51,606 nucleotides of DNA from an uncultured Porphyromonadaceae bacterium. Lineage in GTDB: Bacteria > Bacteroidota > Bacteroidia > Bacteroidales > Barnesiellaceae_A. The notes below the pieces were generated by a model. It made no database searches. It had not been told where the DNA came from and saw only the letters and a program-made list of their open reading frames with translations. This document shows positions 14,219 to 23,486 of the stretch, in pieces; positions within the stretch are counted from its first letter, which is position 1; each line of letters opens with the position of its first letter. The stretch is taken from NCBI GenBank assembly GCA_900542255.1, contig UQMR01000007.1, forward strand, positions 1 through 51,606. The letters are read 5' to 3'. Position numbers and translations under genes: made by a program.

Positions 14219-15262
14219 ATGAGCGAAGAAAACAAAACAACCCAGCCCGGCGGGCGCATTCCCGTCTCCGGCGAGAAGCTGAAAGCCTTGCAGGCTGCTA
14301 TGGACAAAATAGAGAAAAACTACGGCCGCGGCGCTATCATGAAAATGGGCGACGACCATGTAGAAGAGATTGCCGTGATACCCACCGGCTCGATAGGGCT
14401 CAATGCTGCGCTGGGAGTAGGCGGTTATCCTCGCGGACGTGTTATAGAGATATACGGTCCCGAGTCTTCGGGTAAGACCACCCTCGCCATACACGCCATT
14501 GCCGAGGCGCAGAAAGCCGGCGGTATTGCCGCCATCATCGATGCCGAGCATGCCTTCGACCGTTTCTATGCCGAGAAGTTGGGTGTCGACGTAGAGAATC
14601 TCCTCATATCGCAGCCCGACAATGGAGAGCAGGCACTCGAAATAGCCGAGCAGCTCATCCGCTCGTCGGCCGTAGATATAGTGGTCATAGACTCAGTTGC
14701 AGCCCTTACCCCCAAAGCCGAAATAGAAGGAGACATGGGCGACTCTAAGATGGGCTTGCAAGCACGGCTCATGTCGCAAGCCTTGCGGAAACTCACGGCA
14801 ACCATCAGCAAGACCAATACTACCTGCATCTTTATCAACCAGTTGCGCGACAAGCTGGGCGTCATGTTCGGCAATCCCGAGACCACAACCGGCGGTAATG
14901 CCCTCAAATTCTATGCCTCGGTTCGCCTCGACATACGTCGTATCTCGCAAATCAAGGATGGCGATGAGGTAATAGGCAACCAGACACGCGTGAAGGTTGT
15001 GAAAAACAAGGTTGCGCCGCCGTTCCGTCGTGCCGAGTTCGACATCATGTTCGGTTCGGGAATCTCCAAGGCGGGCGAAATCATAGACCTCGGCGTAGAC
15101 AAGGGAATCATCAAGAAGAGCGGCTCATGGTTCAGTTACGGCGACACCAAGCTGGGGCAAGGCCGCGACATGGCCAAAAAGTGCATTGCCGATAATCCCG
15201 AGTTGGCCGAAGAAATAGAGGCCCTTATCATGCAGGCGCTTACGCACCCTGCCGACGAATGA
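14219..15262 (+). CDS. recA: Recombinase A
   Basis: 347 residues. Walker [12 protein letters not shown] (about residue 81), Walker [11 protein letters not shown] (about 158), DNA-binding loop L2 with [35 protein letters not shown] and the N-terminal [19 protein letters not shown] are all present. It mediates homologous strand exchange and SOS induction. The acidic C-terminal tail is short (LTHPADE). It lies 12 nt after bcp. No LexA-type box is evident upstream. Confidence 0.98.
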   Translation: MSEENKTTQPGGRIPVSGEKLKALQAAMDKIEKNYGRGAIMKMGDDHVEEIAVIPTGSIGLNAALGVGGYPRGRVIEIYGPESSGKTTLAIHAIAEAQKAGGIAAIIDAEHAFDRFYAEKLGVDVENLLISQPDNGEQALEIAEQLIRSSAVDIVVIDSVAALTPKAEIEGDMGDSKMGLQARLMSQALRKLTATISKTNTTCIFINQLRDKLGVMFGNPETTTGGNALKFYASVRLDIRRISQIKDGDEVIGNQTRVKVVKNKVAPPFRRAEFDIMFGSGISKAGEIIDLGVDKGIIKKSGSWFSYGDTKLGQGRDMAKKCIADNPELAEEIEALIMQALTHPADE

Positions 15263-15332
15263 CCCCCGGCCTTGTAATGCCTTCGTAACACAACTGTAAC
15301 GCAGGCGTAGCCTTTGCACGGCGGCTATTGCA

Positions 15333-15340
15333 TAAATTTG
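15333..15340 (+). promoter_or_regulatory. -7 element of phoU
   Basis: TAAATTTG, with TTTG at 15313-15316 (16 nt away) as a possible -33. Confidence 0.5.
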
Positions 15341-15401
15341 TAGTTCGAAAAAAGTCAATCATCAACCACTTCCCGCGGGGAAGTAACAAACTGTAACCGT
15401 T

Positions 15402-16082
15402 ATGATATACATTCAGCAAGAATTGGAGCGACTCAAACAAGAAGTGCTCGACATGTGGGACCTCGTAGGCTCGCAACTCAACCGTGCCGGAGAAGCACTC
15501 CTTTCGTTAGACAAAGAGATGGCACGTGAAGTGACCTGTCGCGAAAAGCGCGTCAACGCTTTCGAGCTGAAAATAGACAGCGATTGCGAGGACATCATCG
15601 CCCTCTATAATCCCGTTGCCTTAGACCTGCGCTTTACACTCTCTACCATGAAGATAAGCACCAACCTCGAACGTATTGCCGACTTCTGCGATGGCATAGC
15701 GCGGTTTGTCATAGACTATCCCGATATCAATATCGAGGCCGAGCTCTTCGAGCGTACCGGTATCAAAGAGATGATAACCATAGGCAAGGAGATGTTGCGC
15801 CGTACACGCGAGGCATACGACCAAGAGTCATCGGCGATAGCTACTACCATTTTCGAGATGGACAATCGGGTAGATGAGCTCAATCACTCTTCGGTACCTA
15901 TCATTGCCGAGCATCTGCAAGCAGTTCCCGAGCGTGCTACCGAGTGCCTCAATCTGATCAGTATCATACGTCGTCTCGAACGCATCGGCGACCATTGCAA
16001 CAATATTGCCGAAGAGATTGTGTTCTATCTCGATGCCAAGGTGTTGAAACACGCCGGCAAGGATGGCGGGGAGGAAGAGTAA
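15402..16082 (+). CDS. phoU: Phosphate transport regulator PhoU
   Basis: 226-residue all-helical protein made of two PhoU repeats (residues about 10-110 and 120-215). Conserved metal-cluster motifs E/DxxxD appear as DLRFTLSTMKISTNLERIADFCDGIA and NLISIIRRLERIGDHCNNIAEEIVF. It links the Pst transporter to the Pho two-component system and represses uptake at high phosphate. No pst or phoBR gene lies in the window, so it is an isolated phoU here. The ATG at 15402 follows an AT-poor leader. Confidence 0.94.
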   Translation: MIYIQQELERLKQEVLDMWDLVGSQLNRAGEALLSLDKEMAREVTCREKRVNAFELKIDSDCEDIIALYNPVALDLRFTLSTMKISTNLERIADFCDGIARFVIDYPDINIEAELFERTGIKEMITIGKEMLRRTREAYDQESSAIATTIFEMDNRVDELNHSSVPIIAEHLQAVPERATECLNLISIIRRLERIGDHCNNIAEEIVFYLDAKVLKHAGKDGGEEE

Positions 16083-16190
16083 CAATACCTCTTCTGTATG
16101 GCAGTGAATCGGCAATGCCGGCCGACACTGGAGTGCAAAGAGACGTTCTGCAATAGATTGCAGACCCTTCCTGTGATGTTATTATATAAA

Positions 16191-16239
16191 ATATAGGTGA
16201 GCTTGAGAAGATTATTATCTTGTCAAAGTTCACCTATAT
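16191..16239 (+). other. 49-nt near-perfect hairpin upstream of the nuclease-like gene
   Basis: ATATAGGTGA (16191-16200) pairs with TCACCTATAT (16230-16239). The stem continues inward (GCTT/AAGT, GA/TC, AAGAT/ATCTT) to a TATT loop, with one mismatch and one bulge. It has no T-run and lies 24 nt before the next ATG. It may be an operator, a recognition site or a miniature mobile repeat. Confidence 0.6.
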
Positions 16240-16263
16240 GTATAAAAATATGAGTAGAAGAGT

Positions 16264-16836
16264 ATGAAAAATATTTCGAATCAGAATAAGGGTGCAATAG
16301 GTGAATATATAGTCCTTTCGCGGCTATTGTTGTTGGGTCACGATGCTGCAATAGCCAATTTTACAGTTAATAACGTGAATGGGTATGATATCTTCTGCCG
16401 TAACAACAAAACAGGAATGATAAGAACTATTCAAGTTAAAACTACAACCGGAGGCGCATTTCATGTAGGAATGAGCCATGCTCCATTTTTTGATAAGGAA
16501 GGTAAGGTTGATATGGCGCAAGGGCGTAGGTTTGTTGAGAGTAAAATAGATTCTCCGTGGATATTTGTAGATGTTTCGGGCACGGAATTACAACCCGTAT
16601 TCCGCTTTTTTATTCTTTCCCGCAAACAAATCATCGATCTGATTCTTGCATCTGAGGAGTGGTATCTGACAGGATATCAAAGAAATAAGCATCTTAGCAA
16701 AAATGGTAATATACTTATCCCTCGTCCATGGCTCGAAGGAGTAGGGGTAAAAGCGTCAAGTAAGCACATTGAATTTGTAAATCCATTGGCTTCTGTTCAG
16801 CTTGAAGATGAGTGGGATAATATTTGGAAGGATTGA
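16264..16836 (+). CDS. Orphan PD-(D/E)XK nuclease-like protein
   Basis: 190 residues, AT-rich against its neighbours. The N-terminal region has GAIGEYIVLSRLLLLG (Glu in the first helix), GYDIFCRNN (Asp) and TIQVKTTTGGAF (QxK), the pattern E-D-QxK of restriction-endonuclease-like folds such as Hjc and Mrr relatives. The C-terminal half is unrecognised (RPWLEGVGVKASSKHIEF). No methyltransferase or other partner lies next to it, so a complete restriction system is unlikely. Possibilities are a solitary defence nuclease or a DNA-repair enzyme. It was probably acquired horizontally. Confidence 0.6.
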   Translation: MKNISNQNKGAIGEYIVLSRLLLLGHDAAIANFTVNNVNGYDIFCRNNKTGMIRTIQVKTTTGGAFHVGMSHAPFFDKEGKVDMAQGRRFVESKIDSPWIFVDVSGTELQPVFRFFILSRKQIIDLILASEEWYLTGYQRNKHLSKNGNILIPRPWLEGVGVKASSKHIEFVNPLASVQLEDEWDNIWKD

Positions 16837-16986
16837 AGAAGGTAAGAATATAGGATAACTTATCATATAAGTATGGAAATGCGTGATGGCATTGTTCAAT
16901 CGAAGTAGATGCTGAATATAGAAATCAGGGAATAAGGAAATTCGGACCGAACAGAGAGCCTTTTAGTGGTTTTTGAGGGCTGAAAT

Positions 16987-17025
16987 AACACAAACGCCTT
17001 GCAAAAATTGCAAGGCGTTTGTGTT
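16987..17025 (-). terminator. Terminator downstream of tRNA-Ser
   Basis: Perfect 18-bp stem (16987-17004 with 17008-17025) with an AAA loop (TTT on the minus strand). It follows the 3' end of tRNA-Ser on the minus strand. The stretch 16837-16986 on the other side holds no gene. Confidence 0.85.
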
Positions 17026-17047
17026 ATTGAGATACTCTCTCAATTTG

Positions 17048-17135
17048 CGGAGTGAGGGGGATTCGAACCCCCGATACGCTTTTGACGTATACACGCTTTC
17101 CAGGCGTGCCTCTTCAACCACTCGAGCATCACTCC
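17048..17135 (-). tRNA. tRNA-Ser (anticodon GGA)
   Basis: 88 nt on the minus strand. The acceptor GGAGTGA pairs with TCACTCC and G is the discriminator. The D arm contains GCTCGAGTGGTTGAAGAGGC, the anticodon loop is CTGGAAA (GGA), a long variable arm typical of tRNA-Ser is present (TACGTCAAAAGCGTA), and the T loop is TTCGAAT. Confidence 0.95.
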
Positions 17136-17425
17136 TTGTGTGTGGTTGACGGAGTGCAAAGGTAGCGAATATTTTTATATATCGGCGCTTCTGCGCTCTA
17201 TTTTTCGCATGCAAGGGTATAAGAAAATTCCCGGCAGTGGCCTGTTGTTGTGGTTGTGCCCCTTTGGGGGGTAAGATGGGGCAATGGGTGGCCCGGTCAG
17301 TACCATGCCACATAAAGCCGCTCTTTGCCGAAAGCGGGTTGGGGCCTATTGCCGTTGTGCGGTGCAAGGCCCGATTGGGGGATGTTATTCGTTGTCTTTT
17401 TGTACCGTCTGTCTCCGTTTGCCGT

Positions 17426-18526
17426 CTATCTGCGGGGAAGGTCGAGGGTCATAAAGACACTCCCTTCGCCCAGCGCTTGGTGCAGGTAGTCGGCCGGTAT
17501 GGCATTGTATTGCGGATTGACGACATATCGGCCGTTCTCGTCGATAAATCCCCACACGGTGCCGGCCTTCACGGCCGCATGGTGGTCTATGAAGGGATAG
17601 GCATCGGCAAATTGTCGTTTTACGGCGATGTTGCCGTTACGGTCTACGTATGCCCATTTTCCTCTGATGAGTACCGGAGCCAGCGGGGCACTGCCAAAAG
17701 AGCGGCAGTCGTCGTAGCACGGTTTGATGACGGTGGCGCCGTTTCTGTCGCACCAACCCCATTTCCGGTTGTAACATACGCGATAATACTCGCCGTCGGG
17801 GATAACTATCTCATAAGACGACAGCATAGTGAGCGGTATGCCGTTGCGGTCGATGACGAGGTAGCCTTTATCATCGCGTACAAGGGCTGTACCTTTTTCG
17901 TCGTAGGAGCAGGCCTCTTGGTAGCGGCAGGGGAGGCGTAGTGAGTCGGAGAGGTCGATGTACCCCCATAATCCCGACTGGATGTCTTGTACGGCGGCAA
18001 GCCCCTGACAGTAGTTCTTCACGGCTTTGAAGCGTGCTTTTATGGTCTCTTCGCCTTTCTTGTTGATAAATCCCCAAAGAGTGATTCCGCGTTTGACGGT
18101 AGCAAAAGCTGCATGTCCCTCGTGGAAAGCCCTTACCGCCACGGCGTCGCGCAGGGAGAGTTTCACGCGGCCTCCGTCGTCGATGGCCCCGGGCATATCT
18201 CCGCGCTTATGCACCCATGCAAGACCTTCGCTGAATACCGTGGCGCGGTTGTAACGGGCAGGGATGACAAAATCGCCTTTGTCATTGACGTAGCCATACA
18301 GGGCGTCCGAGTCGCATACAAGAGCGAGTCCGTTGTAGTATAGCGACATGTTGCGGAAGGGGGCGGCAAAGCGTTGCTCGTCGCTATACGAGATGTTGCG
18401 GCACGAGTCTTCGCCCATGACGATGAGGTAACCGGTTTGCGGTTGTAGCGTATTGCTGTCCGGGGTACATGCGATAAATGTTCCCGCGAGGGTAAGCAGG
18501 CCGATAGTAAGGCAGTTATGTTTCAT
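17426..18526 (-). CDS. WG-repeat lipoprotein
   Basis: 366 residues from the start at 18526 (MKHNCLTIGLLTLAGTFIAC); an upstream in-frame Met lacks a signal peptide. The lipobox is GTFIAC, so the protein is lipid-anchored. The mature part consists of WG repeats: YGYVNDKGDFVIPARYN, LWGFINKKGEETIKARF, LWGYIDLSDSLRLPCRYQ, KWGWCDRNGATVIKPCYD, KWAYVDRNGNIAVKRQF, VWGFIDENGRYVVNPQYN. Function of WG-repeat lipoproteins is unknown; the beta-repeat fold suggests binding. It follows apbE by 156 nt on the same strand and may be co-transcribed. The 350 bp to tRNA-Ser hold no gene. Confidence 0.88.
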   Translation of the reverse strand: MKHNCLTIGLLTLAGTFIACTPDSNTLQPQTGYLIVMGEDSCRNISYSDEQRFAAPFRNMSLYYNGLALVCDSDALYGYVNDKGDFVIPARYNRATVFSEGLAWVHKRGDMPGAIDDGGRVKLSLRDAVAVRAFHEGHAAFATVKRGITLWGFINKKGEETIKARFKAVKNYCQGLAAVQDIQSGLWGYIDLSDSLRLPCRYQEACSYDEKGTALVRDDKGYLVIDRNGIPLTMLSSYEIVIPDGEYYRVCYNRKWGWCDRNGATVIKPCYDDCRSFGSAPLAPVLIRGKWAYVDRNGNIAVKRQFADAYPFIDHHAAVKAGTVWGFIDENGRYVVNPQYNAIPADYLHQALGEGSVFMTLDLPRR

Positions 18527-18682
18527 GCCCACAAATTTAGGCAAAAAGGCGAGATTTTGCAATATGCTCTCCTATGCCTGCTTCTCTTCTGTGTGCGCCC
18601 ATAGGGCATCTCCCCCGAGCGGGCATCTCTGCGCATCCTGCAAGTGGAGGAGGGCGGTATCAGTGAGACGGTTGCAGGTGCG

Positions 18683-19696
18683 TTACGGAAGCAGAAACGG
18701 CTCAAACGAGGCCGAGTATTCCGTTGTTATCGTCCCGTCAGGCAGGCTGTATATGAGGTAGTAGGCTATCTCGGGATGGCGGTGTGCCAGTTCGGCGGCA
18801 TATTTGCGTCCCTTCACCATGATGGCCGTGGCGTAGGCATCGGCAACCATAGACGAGGGGGCAATGACGGTGGCGCTCAGCACATCCTGTTCGGCCGGAT
18901 AGCCGGTTCGGGGGTTGATGGTGTGTCCGTATTTATGCCCGTCTTTCTCGTGGAAGTTGCGGTAGTTGCCCGATGTCGCCAGCCCGTAGGTGCCTTGCAG
19001 CGATACAATGGCCTGCAAGTCGCTGTTGATACCCTCGGGGTCTTCCTCGGGGGTTACTATGCCTATGCGCCAGCCTTTCCCCTGGGCATTGACGCCGGAA
19101 GAACGCACCTCTCCGCCTACCTCCACCAAATAGTTCTTCACACCGTGCCGTTCCAACAACCGGCCTATGAGGTCGCAGCTGCAACCATCGCCCAATGCCG
19201 AGAAATTGAGCTGTATGCGAGGGTCGTCCTTATGGAGATATCCGGCAGAGTCGATGCGTACCTTTTCGTACCCGACAAATGCGAGAATGCTGTCTATTCG
19301 GGCTTGGGTAACAGCCGAGCTGTCGTTGGCAAATCCGAATCCCCACAGGTTGATAAGAGGCGAACACGTTACATCCAGCGCCCCCTCGGTATCTTGTGCT
19401 ACCTGAATGGCCGTTGCAAAGACCGACTGGAAGATGGTGTCGGTGACAACAGCCTCATTGCGGTTTACGCGCGAGATGATAGAGGTGCTGTCAAACGGGT
19501 TTATCGAGTGATAGTAGGCCTGCAAGAGCGCGCGTATTTCATCGTCGTAACTCTCCGTGGCATCATATTTGATGGCATACGGCGTGTGCAGCGCTCCGTT
19601 CAGTACCCGGTATTCGTTCTTCGGGGTGCAGCCTGCCATCCCCGCAACGCAGGCGATGGCGAGGAGTATCTGTGTGAATAGGCGGAGGCGGCTCAT
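18683..19696 (-). CDS. apbE: FAD:protein FMN transferase ApbE
   Basis: 337 residues with an N-terminal lipoprotein signal (IACVAGMAGC). ApbE attaches FMN to Thr of target flavoproteins such as the NqrB/NqrC and RnfG/RnfD subunits, outside the inner membrane. Visible are the FAD-binding stretch FSALGDGCSCDLIGRLLERHGVKNYLVEVGGEVRSSG and the metal site region SATVIAPSSMVADAYATAIMVKG. The start codon overlaps the thrA stop by 1 nt (TAATG), so translation is coupled. No Nqr or Rnf genes lie here. Confidence 0.93.
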   Translation of the reverse strand: MSRLRLFTQILLAIACVAGMAGCTPKNEYRVLNGALHTPYAIKYDATESYDDEIRALLQAYYHSINPFDSTSIISRVNRNEAVVTDTIFQSVFATAIQVAQDTEGALDVTCSPLINLWGFGFANDSSAVTQARIDSILAFVGYEKVRIDSAGYLHKDDPRIQLNFSALGDGCSCDLIGRLLERHGVKNYLVEVGGEVRSSGVNAQGKGWRIGIVTPEEDPEGINSDLQAIVSLQGTYGLATSGNYRNFHEKDGHKYGHTINPRTGYPAEQDVLSATVIAPSSMVADAYATAIMVKGRKYAAELAHRHPEIAYYLIYSLPDGTITTEYSASFEPFLLP

Positions 19697-22131
19697 TATC
19701 GTATGTTGGCGATGCTTATGATGTCGGCGAAGACACCCGCTGCCGTGACAGCCGAGCCGGCACCGTATCCTTTGATAATCATGGGATACTCTTTGTATCG
19801 TTCGGTAGTGATGAGTATCACGTTGTTGCTGCCTTCGAGGTGGTAGAAGGGGTGGCGGCTGTCTACGGCCTGTAATCCCACCTCGGCTTTCCCGTTGGCG
19901 AAAGAGGCGACATAACGCATCCGTTTCCCCTCTTCCGAGAGTTGGCGGCGGCGCATCTCGAAGTCGTCGTCTAAATTCTTGATTTGCTCTTTGAAGTGTT
20001 CGAGGCTGCCTTCAAAATACTCTTTGGGGATAAACTGGCTGCACACGACATCGCTCTGTTCGGTGATGTATCCGGCTTCCCGGGTTAAGATGACCAGTTT
20101 GCGCACGACATCCTGCCCGCTGAGGTCTATGCGCGGGTCGGGCTCGCTGTATCCGGCCTCGCGGGCCATCTCTATGGCACGGCTCAGCGGCGTCTGCTCG
20201 TTGATGGTGTTGAAGATAAAGTTGAGCGAGCCGGAGAGGACTGCCTCGATGCGCTGAATGCTGTCGCCGCTGTTGATAAGGGCGTTGATGGTGTTGATGA
20301 TGGGGAGGCCTGCGCCTACGTTGGTCTCGAAGAGGAATTTTACGTCGCGCCGTGTCGCGGCCTCTTTCAGTTTCGTGTAGCTCTCGTAGCTTCCCGAGGT
20401 AGCTATCTTATTGGCTGCCACCACCGACACGTTGTTGTCGAGCAGGTCGTAGTAAAGAGCCGCCACATCGGCACTGTCGGTGCAATCTACAAAGACGGCA
20501 TTGAATATGTTCATTTGCAGGATTTGCTCTTTGAAGTATTCGGGCGACGAGGCCGTCTCAGATTTTTCCAGCAGTTCCTGGTATCGCTCCGGCTCCAAGC
20601 CGTTGCGGTCGAAGATACATTTTTTAGAGTTGGCAATACCCACGACGCGCAGGTTCAGAGCCTTGTTTTTGAGCAGGTTCTTCTGTTGCTTGGCAATTTG
20701 TTTCAGCAAGTCGCCGCCTACGCTGCCCACGCCCATGACAAAGAGGTTGAGCGCCTGCGTGGTGGAGAGGAAGAAGGAGTCGTGGATGGCATTGAGGGCC
20801 TTGCGCAGGCTGTTACTCTCTATGACAAACGAGATGTTCTTCTCCTGAGCACCCTGTGCACATGCGATGATGTTGATACCGCTGCGACCCAGTGTCCCGA
20901 AAAGTTTTCCGGCGATACCGGGCGTATTTTTCATATTCTCGCCCACGATAGCTACGGTGGCAAGCCCTTTCTCCGCCCGGGCGGGGCTTATCTCACCCAA
21001 AGCGATTTCGGTGGCAAACTCTTTGTTGAGCACCTCTACGGCGAGGTCGGCATCGGCATTGCGCACGGCAAAAGTGGTATTGTTCTCGGAGGATGCCTGC
21101 GAAACGAGAAAGACGCTTACGCCCGACCGTGCCAGGGCATTGAATATGCGGGAGTTGATACCTACCACACCTACCATGCCCAGACCCGTGACCGTGATGA
21201 GGCTTGTATCGTTGATAGAGGATATGCCTTTGATGGTTTTCCCCGTAGAGATTTGCTCCGTGTTGCTGATAAGCGTGCCGGGAGCATCGGGATTGAACGT
21301 GTTTTTGATAACGATGGGTATGTTCTTGTGGAACACGGGGTATATCGTAGGCGGGTATATCACCTTTGCACCGAAGTTGCAAAGCTCCATCGCCTCGGTA
21401 AACGAGAGGTGGTCTATCACGTAGGCCGAGTTGATGACGCGCGGGTCGGCCGTCATGAAGCCGTCCACATCGGTCCATATCTCCAATTTGTCGGCATTGA
21501 GGGCGGCCGCAAGGATGGCAGCCGTGTAGTCCGAGCCGCCACGACCCAGGTTGGTGGTATCGTCGGTATTTTTGTCGGCCGATATAAATCCCGGCAGCAG
21601 GGCTACGCGGGGCAGCCGGCAGAAATGTTCGCGTATGAGGCGGTTGGTCGTATCGAAGTCTACGATGTGCTTGTTAAACTGGGGCACCGTCTTGATATAC
21701 TCGCGCGAGTCGAAGAGTTCGGCATCTTTTATCACCTTGCTGATGATGGTAGACGAGAGCCTTTCGCCGTAGCTTACGATGGCATTGAGCGTCTTGGGAG
21801 AGAGGTCTTTGATGAGGAAAATTCCGTGGTATATATTTTCCAGCTCGTCGAGCAGCTTGCCCGTCCTATCTTCTATCTCATTGCGATGAGTCTGAGGTAC
21901 CACGCCCGCGATTACCTGCATATGTCGCTCGCGTATGGCTTGCATGTTCTCCTTGTAGCTTTCGTCGCGGTTGCAGGCTTTGTTGGCCGTCTCAATAAGT
22001 TTGTCGGTAATGCCGCCCAGTGCCGATACGACCACGATAACCGGCTCGCAGCATTGCTCTACGATTTTCTTTACATTCTTGATGCTTTCTACGGTACCTA
22101 CCGAGGTACCGCCAAATTTCAGTACTTTCAT
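19696..22131 (-). CDS. thrA: Bifunctional aspartokinase/homoserine dehydrogenase
   Basis: 811 residues. The N-terminal aspartokinase domain (KFGGTSVGTVESI at the start, FISADKNTDDTTNLGRGGSDYTAA substrate site), two ACT regulatory domains (about residues 310-455, with VTGLGMVGVVGI and VAIVGENMKNTPGIAGKLFGTLG), then homoserine dehydrogenase (NAD binding LFVMGVGSVGGDLL near 465, NKIATSG, LFETNVGAGLPII, SLNFIFN). It catalyses the first and third steps from aspartate to threonine and methionine; allosteric control by threonine is usual for the ACT region. It reads into apbE. Confidence 0.97.
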   Translation of the reverse strand: MKVLKFGGTSVGTVESIKNVKKIVEQCCEPVIVVVSALGGITDKLIETANKACNRDESYKENMQAIRERHMQVIAGVVPQTHRNEIEDRTGKLLDELENIYHGIFLIKDLSPKTLNAIVSYGERLSSTIISKVIKDAELFDSREYIKTVPQFNKHIVDFDTTNRLIREHFCRLPRVALLPGFISADKNTDDTTNLGRGGSDYTAAILAAALNADKLEIWTDVDGFMTADPRVINSAYVIDHLSFTEAMELCNFGAKVIYPPTIYPVFHKNIPIVIKNTFNPDAPGTLISNTEQISTGKTIKGISSINDTSLITVTGLGMVGVVGINSRIFNALARSGVSVFLVSQASSENNTTFAVRNADADLAVEVLNKEFATEIALGEISPARAEKGLATVAIVGENMKNTPGIAGKLFGTLGRSGINIIACAQGAQEKNISFVIESNSLRKALNAIHDSFFLSTTQALNLFVMGVGSVGGDLLKQIAKQQKNLLKNKALNLRVVGIANSKKCIFDRNGLEPERYQELLEKSETASSPEYFKEQILQMNIFNAVFVDCTDSADVAALYYDLLDNNVSVVAANKIATSGSYESYTKLKEAATRRDVKFLFETNVGAGLPIINTINALINSGDSIQRIEAVLSGSLNFIFNTINEQTPLSRAIEMAREAGYSEPDPRIDLSGQDVVRKLVILTREAGYITEQSDVVCSQFIPKEYFEGSLEHFKEQIKNLDDDFEMRRRQLSEEGKRMRYVASFANGKAEVGLQAVDSRHPFYHLEGSNNVILITTERYKEYPMIIKGYGAGSAVTAAGVFADIISIANIR

Positions 22132-22216
22132 TGGCTATCCCGAAATTGATGTAGTTTTTGAGCTTTGGGTACAACTCCCATTGCAGTGTGATAGATAGTT
22201 GCCCATAACGGGCGTG

Positions 22217-22224
22217 CAAAGGTA
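22217..22224 (-). promoter_or_regulatory. -7 element of thrA-apbE
   Basis: On the minus strand, TACCTTTG, 85 nt upstream of the thrA ATG. A clear -33 is not evident because the upstream terminator stem occupies that region. Confidence 0.55.
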
Positions 22225-22233
22225 ATATAAACA

Positions 22234-22272
22234 TCGGGCATAAAAAAGCGTATGCTTGCTTTTTATGCCCGA
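22234..22272 (-). terminator. Terminator after meaB
   Basis: TCGGGCATAAAAA pairs with TTTTTATGCCCGA across 22234-22272, with T-runs on both strands. It separates meaB from thrA. The 98 nt between it and the meaB stop carry no gene. Confidence 0.85.
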
Positions 22273-22370
22273 GTTGTCTCCTATTTTCTCATTCGGGAAT
22301 TGCGGCGGGTCGTTTCGCCTTGTCTGCCGCAACGGCAACAGCCTCTTTTCGGGAAGGCCGCTATGCCCCG

Positions 22371-23468
22371 CTATTGCTCTTTATGGCGGAAATAGTATTC
22401 CAAAACATCGTGTGCGGCAGTAAACGACGTTTGCGAATTGGCGAGGATGCGCTCTTCTTTCTCTTCGAGCATCTCTTTTATAACCGGGTTGTTATAGAAA
22501 TTGTTGCGCAGTTGCTCGTCGATGGTTTCATACATCCAGTATTTGGCCTGTTCTTGTCGCCTGTATTCGAAGTATCCGTTTTTATGCACGAAGTCGAAGT
22601 AGTCGTTTATCATCTGCCATATCTCGTCTATTCCCAGCTCGTAGTATCCCGAGTAGGTGAGAACCTTGGGCGTCCATCCCGAAGGGGGAAGCGGGAAGAG
22701 GTGCAGCGCGTTCCTGAATTGGGCCTGTGCCAGCTTGGCGCGTTCTATGTTATTGCCGTCGGCCTTGTTTATCACGATGCCGTCGGCCATCTCCATGATG
22801 CCGCGTTTGATGCCTTGCAGCTCGTCGCCGGTACCGGCCAGCTGTATGAGCAGGAAGAAGTCTACCATCGAGTGTACGGCCGTTTCGCTCTGTCCCACAC
22901 CCACCGTCTCGACGAAGATATTGTTATATCCTGCCGCCTCGCAAAGCACGATGGTCTCGCGGGTTTTCCGAGCCACACCGCCCAACGAGCCGGCCGATGG
23001 GCTGGGGCGGATAAAGGCCGCCGGGTGTACGGCCAGCTTCTCCATGCGGGTCTTGTCACCGAGGATACTGCCCTTGGAACGTTCGCTGCTGGGGTCTATG
23101 GCGAGTACGGCGAGCTTGTTGCCGGGTTTGCGCAGCACGTGTAGCCCGAAAACGTCGATAGAGGTACTTTTGCCGGCACCCGGTACTCCGGTGATACCTA
23201 TGCGCACCGACTGGCATGTGTGCGGGAGGCACTTCTCTATCACCTCTTGGGCGAGCGTCCGGTGCTCATACAGGTTGCTTTCGACCAGCGTGACGGCCTG
23301 GCTCAACATCGATACGTCGCCTTTGATGATGCCCTCTACATATTCGCCTGCGGTATATAGCTTGCGGCGTTGCGTGCGTTTGAAGTAAGGGTTTATCGAC
23401 GGCGGCTGTTCGATGCCTTTGTTTACGGTAAGGCCTTCATAACGGCATTCGTTCTCGGGGTGTTCCAT
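22371..23468 (-). CDS. meaB: Methylmalonyl-CoA mutase-associated GTPase MeaB
   Basis: 365 residues. MeaB guards adenosylcobalamin loading of methylmalonyl-CoA mutase, using GTP. P-loop GVPGAGKST (about residue 94), IDPSSERSKGSILGDKTRM, ETVGVGQSE (switch) and VINKADGNN (guanine specificity) are intact, with the N-terminal helical extension and C-terminal dimerisation arm typical of the family. The mutase genes are not adjacent. It starts 18 nt downstream of a DUF1573 gene and is probably co-transcribed with it. Confidence 0.95.
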   Translation of the reverse strand: MEHPENECRYEGLTVNKGIEQPPSINPYFKRTQRRKLYTAGEYVEGIIKGDVSMLSQAVTLVESNLYEHRTLAQEVIEKCLPHTCQSVRIGITGVPGAGKSTSIDVFGLHVLRKPGNKLAVLAIDPSSERSKGSILGDKTRMEKLAVHPAAFIRPSPSAGSLGGVARKTRETIVLCEAAGYNNIFVETVGVGQSETAVHSMVDFFLLIQLAGTGDELQGIKRGIMEMADGIVINKADGNNIERAKLAQAQFRNALHLFPLPPSGWTPKVLTYSGYYELGIDEIWQMINDYFDFVHKNGYFEYRRQEQAKYWMYETIDEQLRNNFYNNPVIKEMLEEKEERILANSQTSFTAAHDVLEYYFRHKEQ

Positions 23469-23486
23469 TTTTCTGTGTGTTTTATG

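Noticed and set aside
15402..16082. A pst-phoU phosphate operon
   Set aside because: phoU is present but no pst transporter gene adjoins it.
20515..22149. 544-aa open frame antisense to thrA
   Set aside because: Mirror of the strong coding bias of thrA; composition lacks protein motifs.
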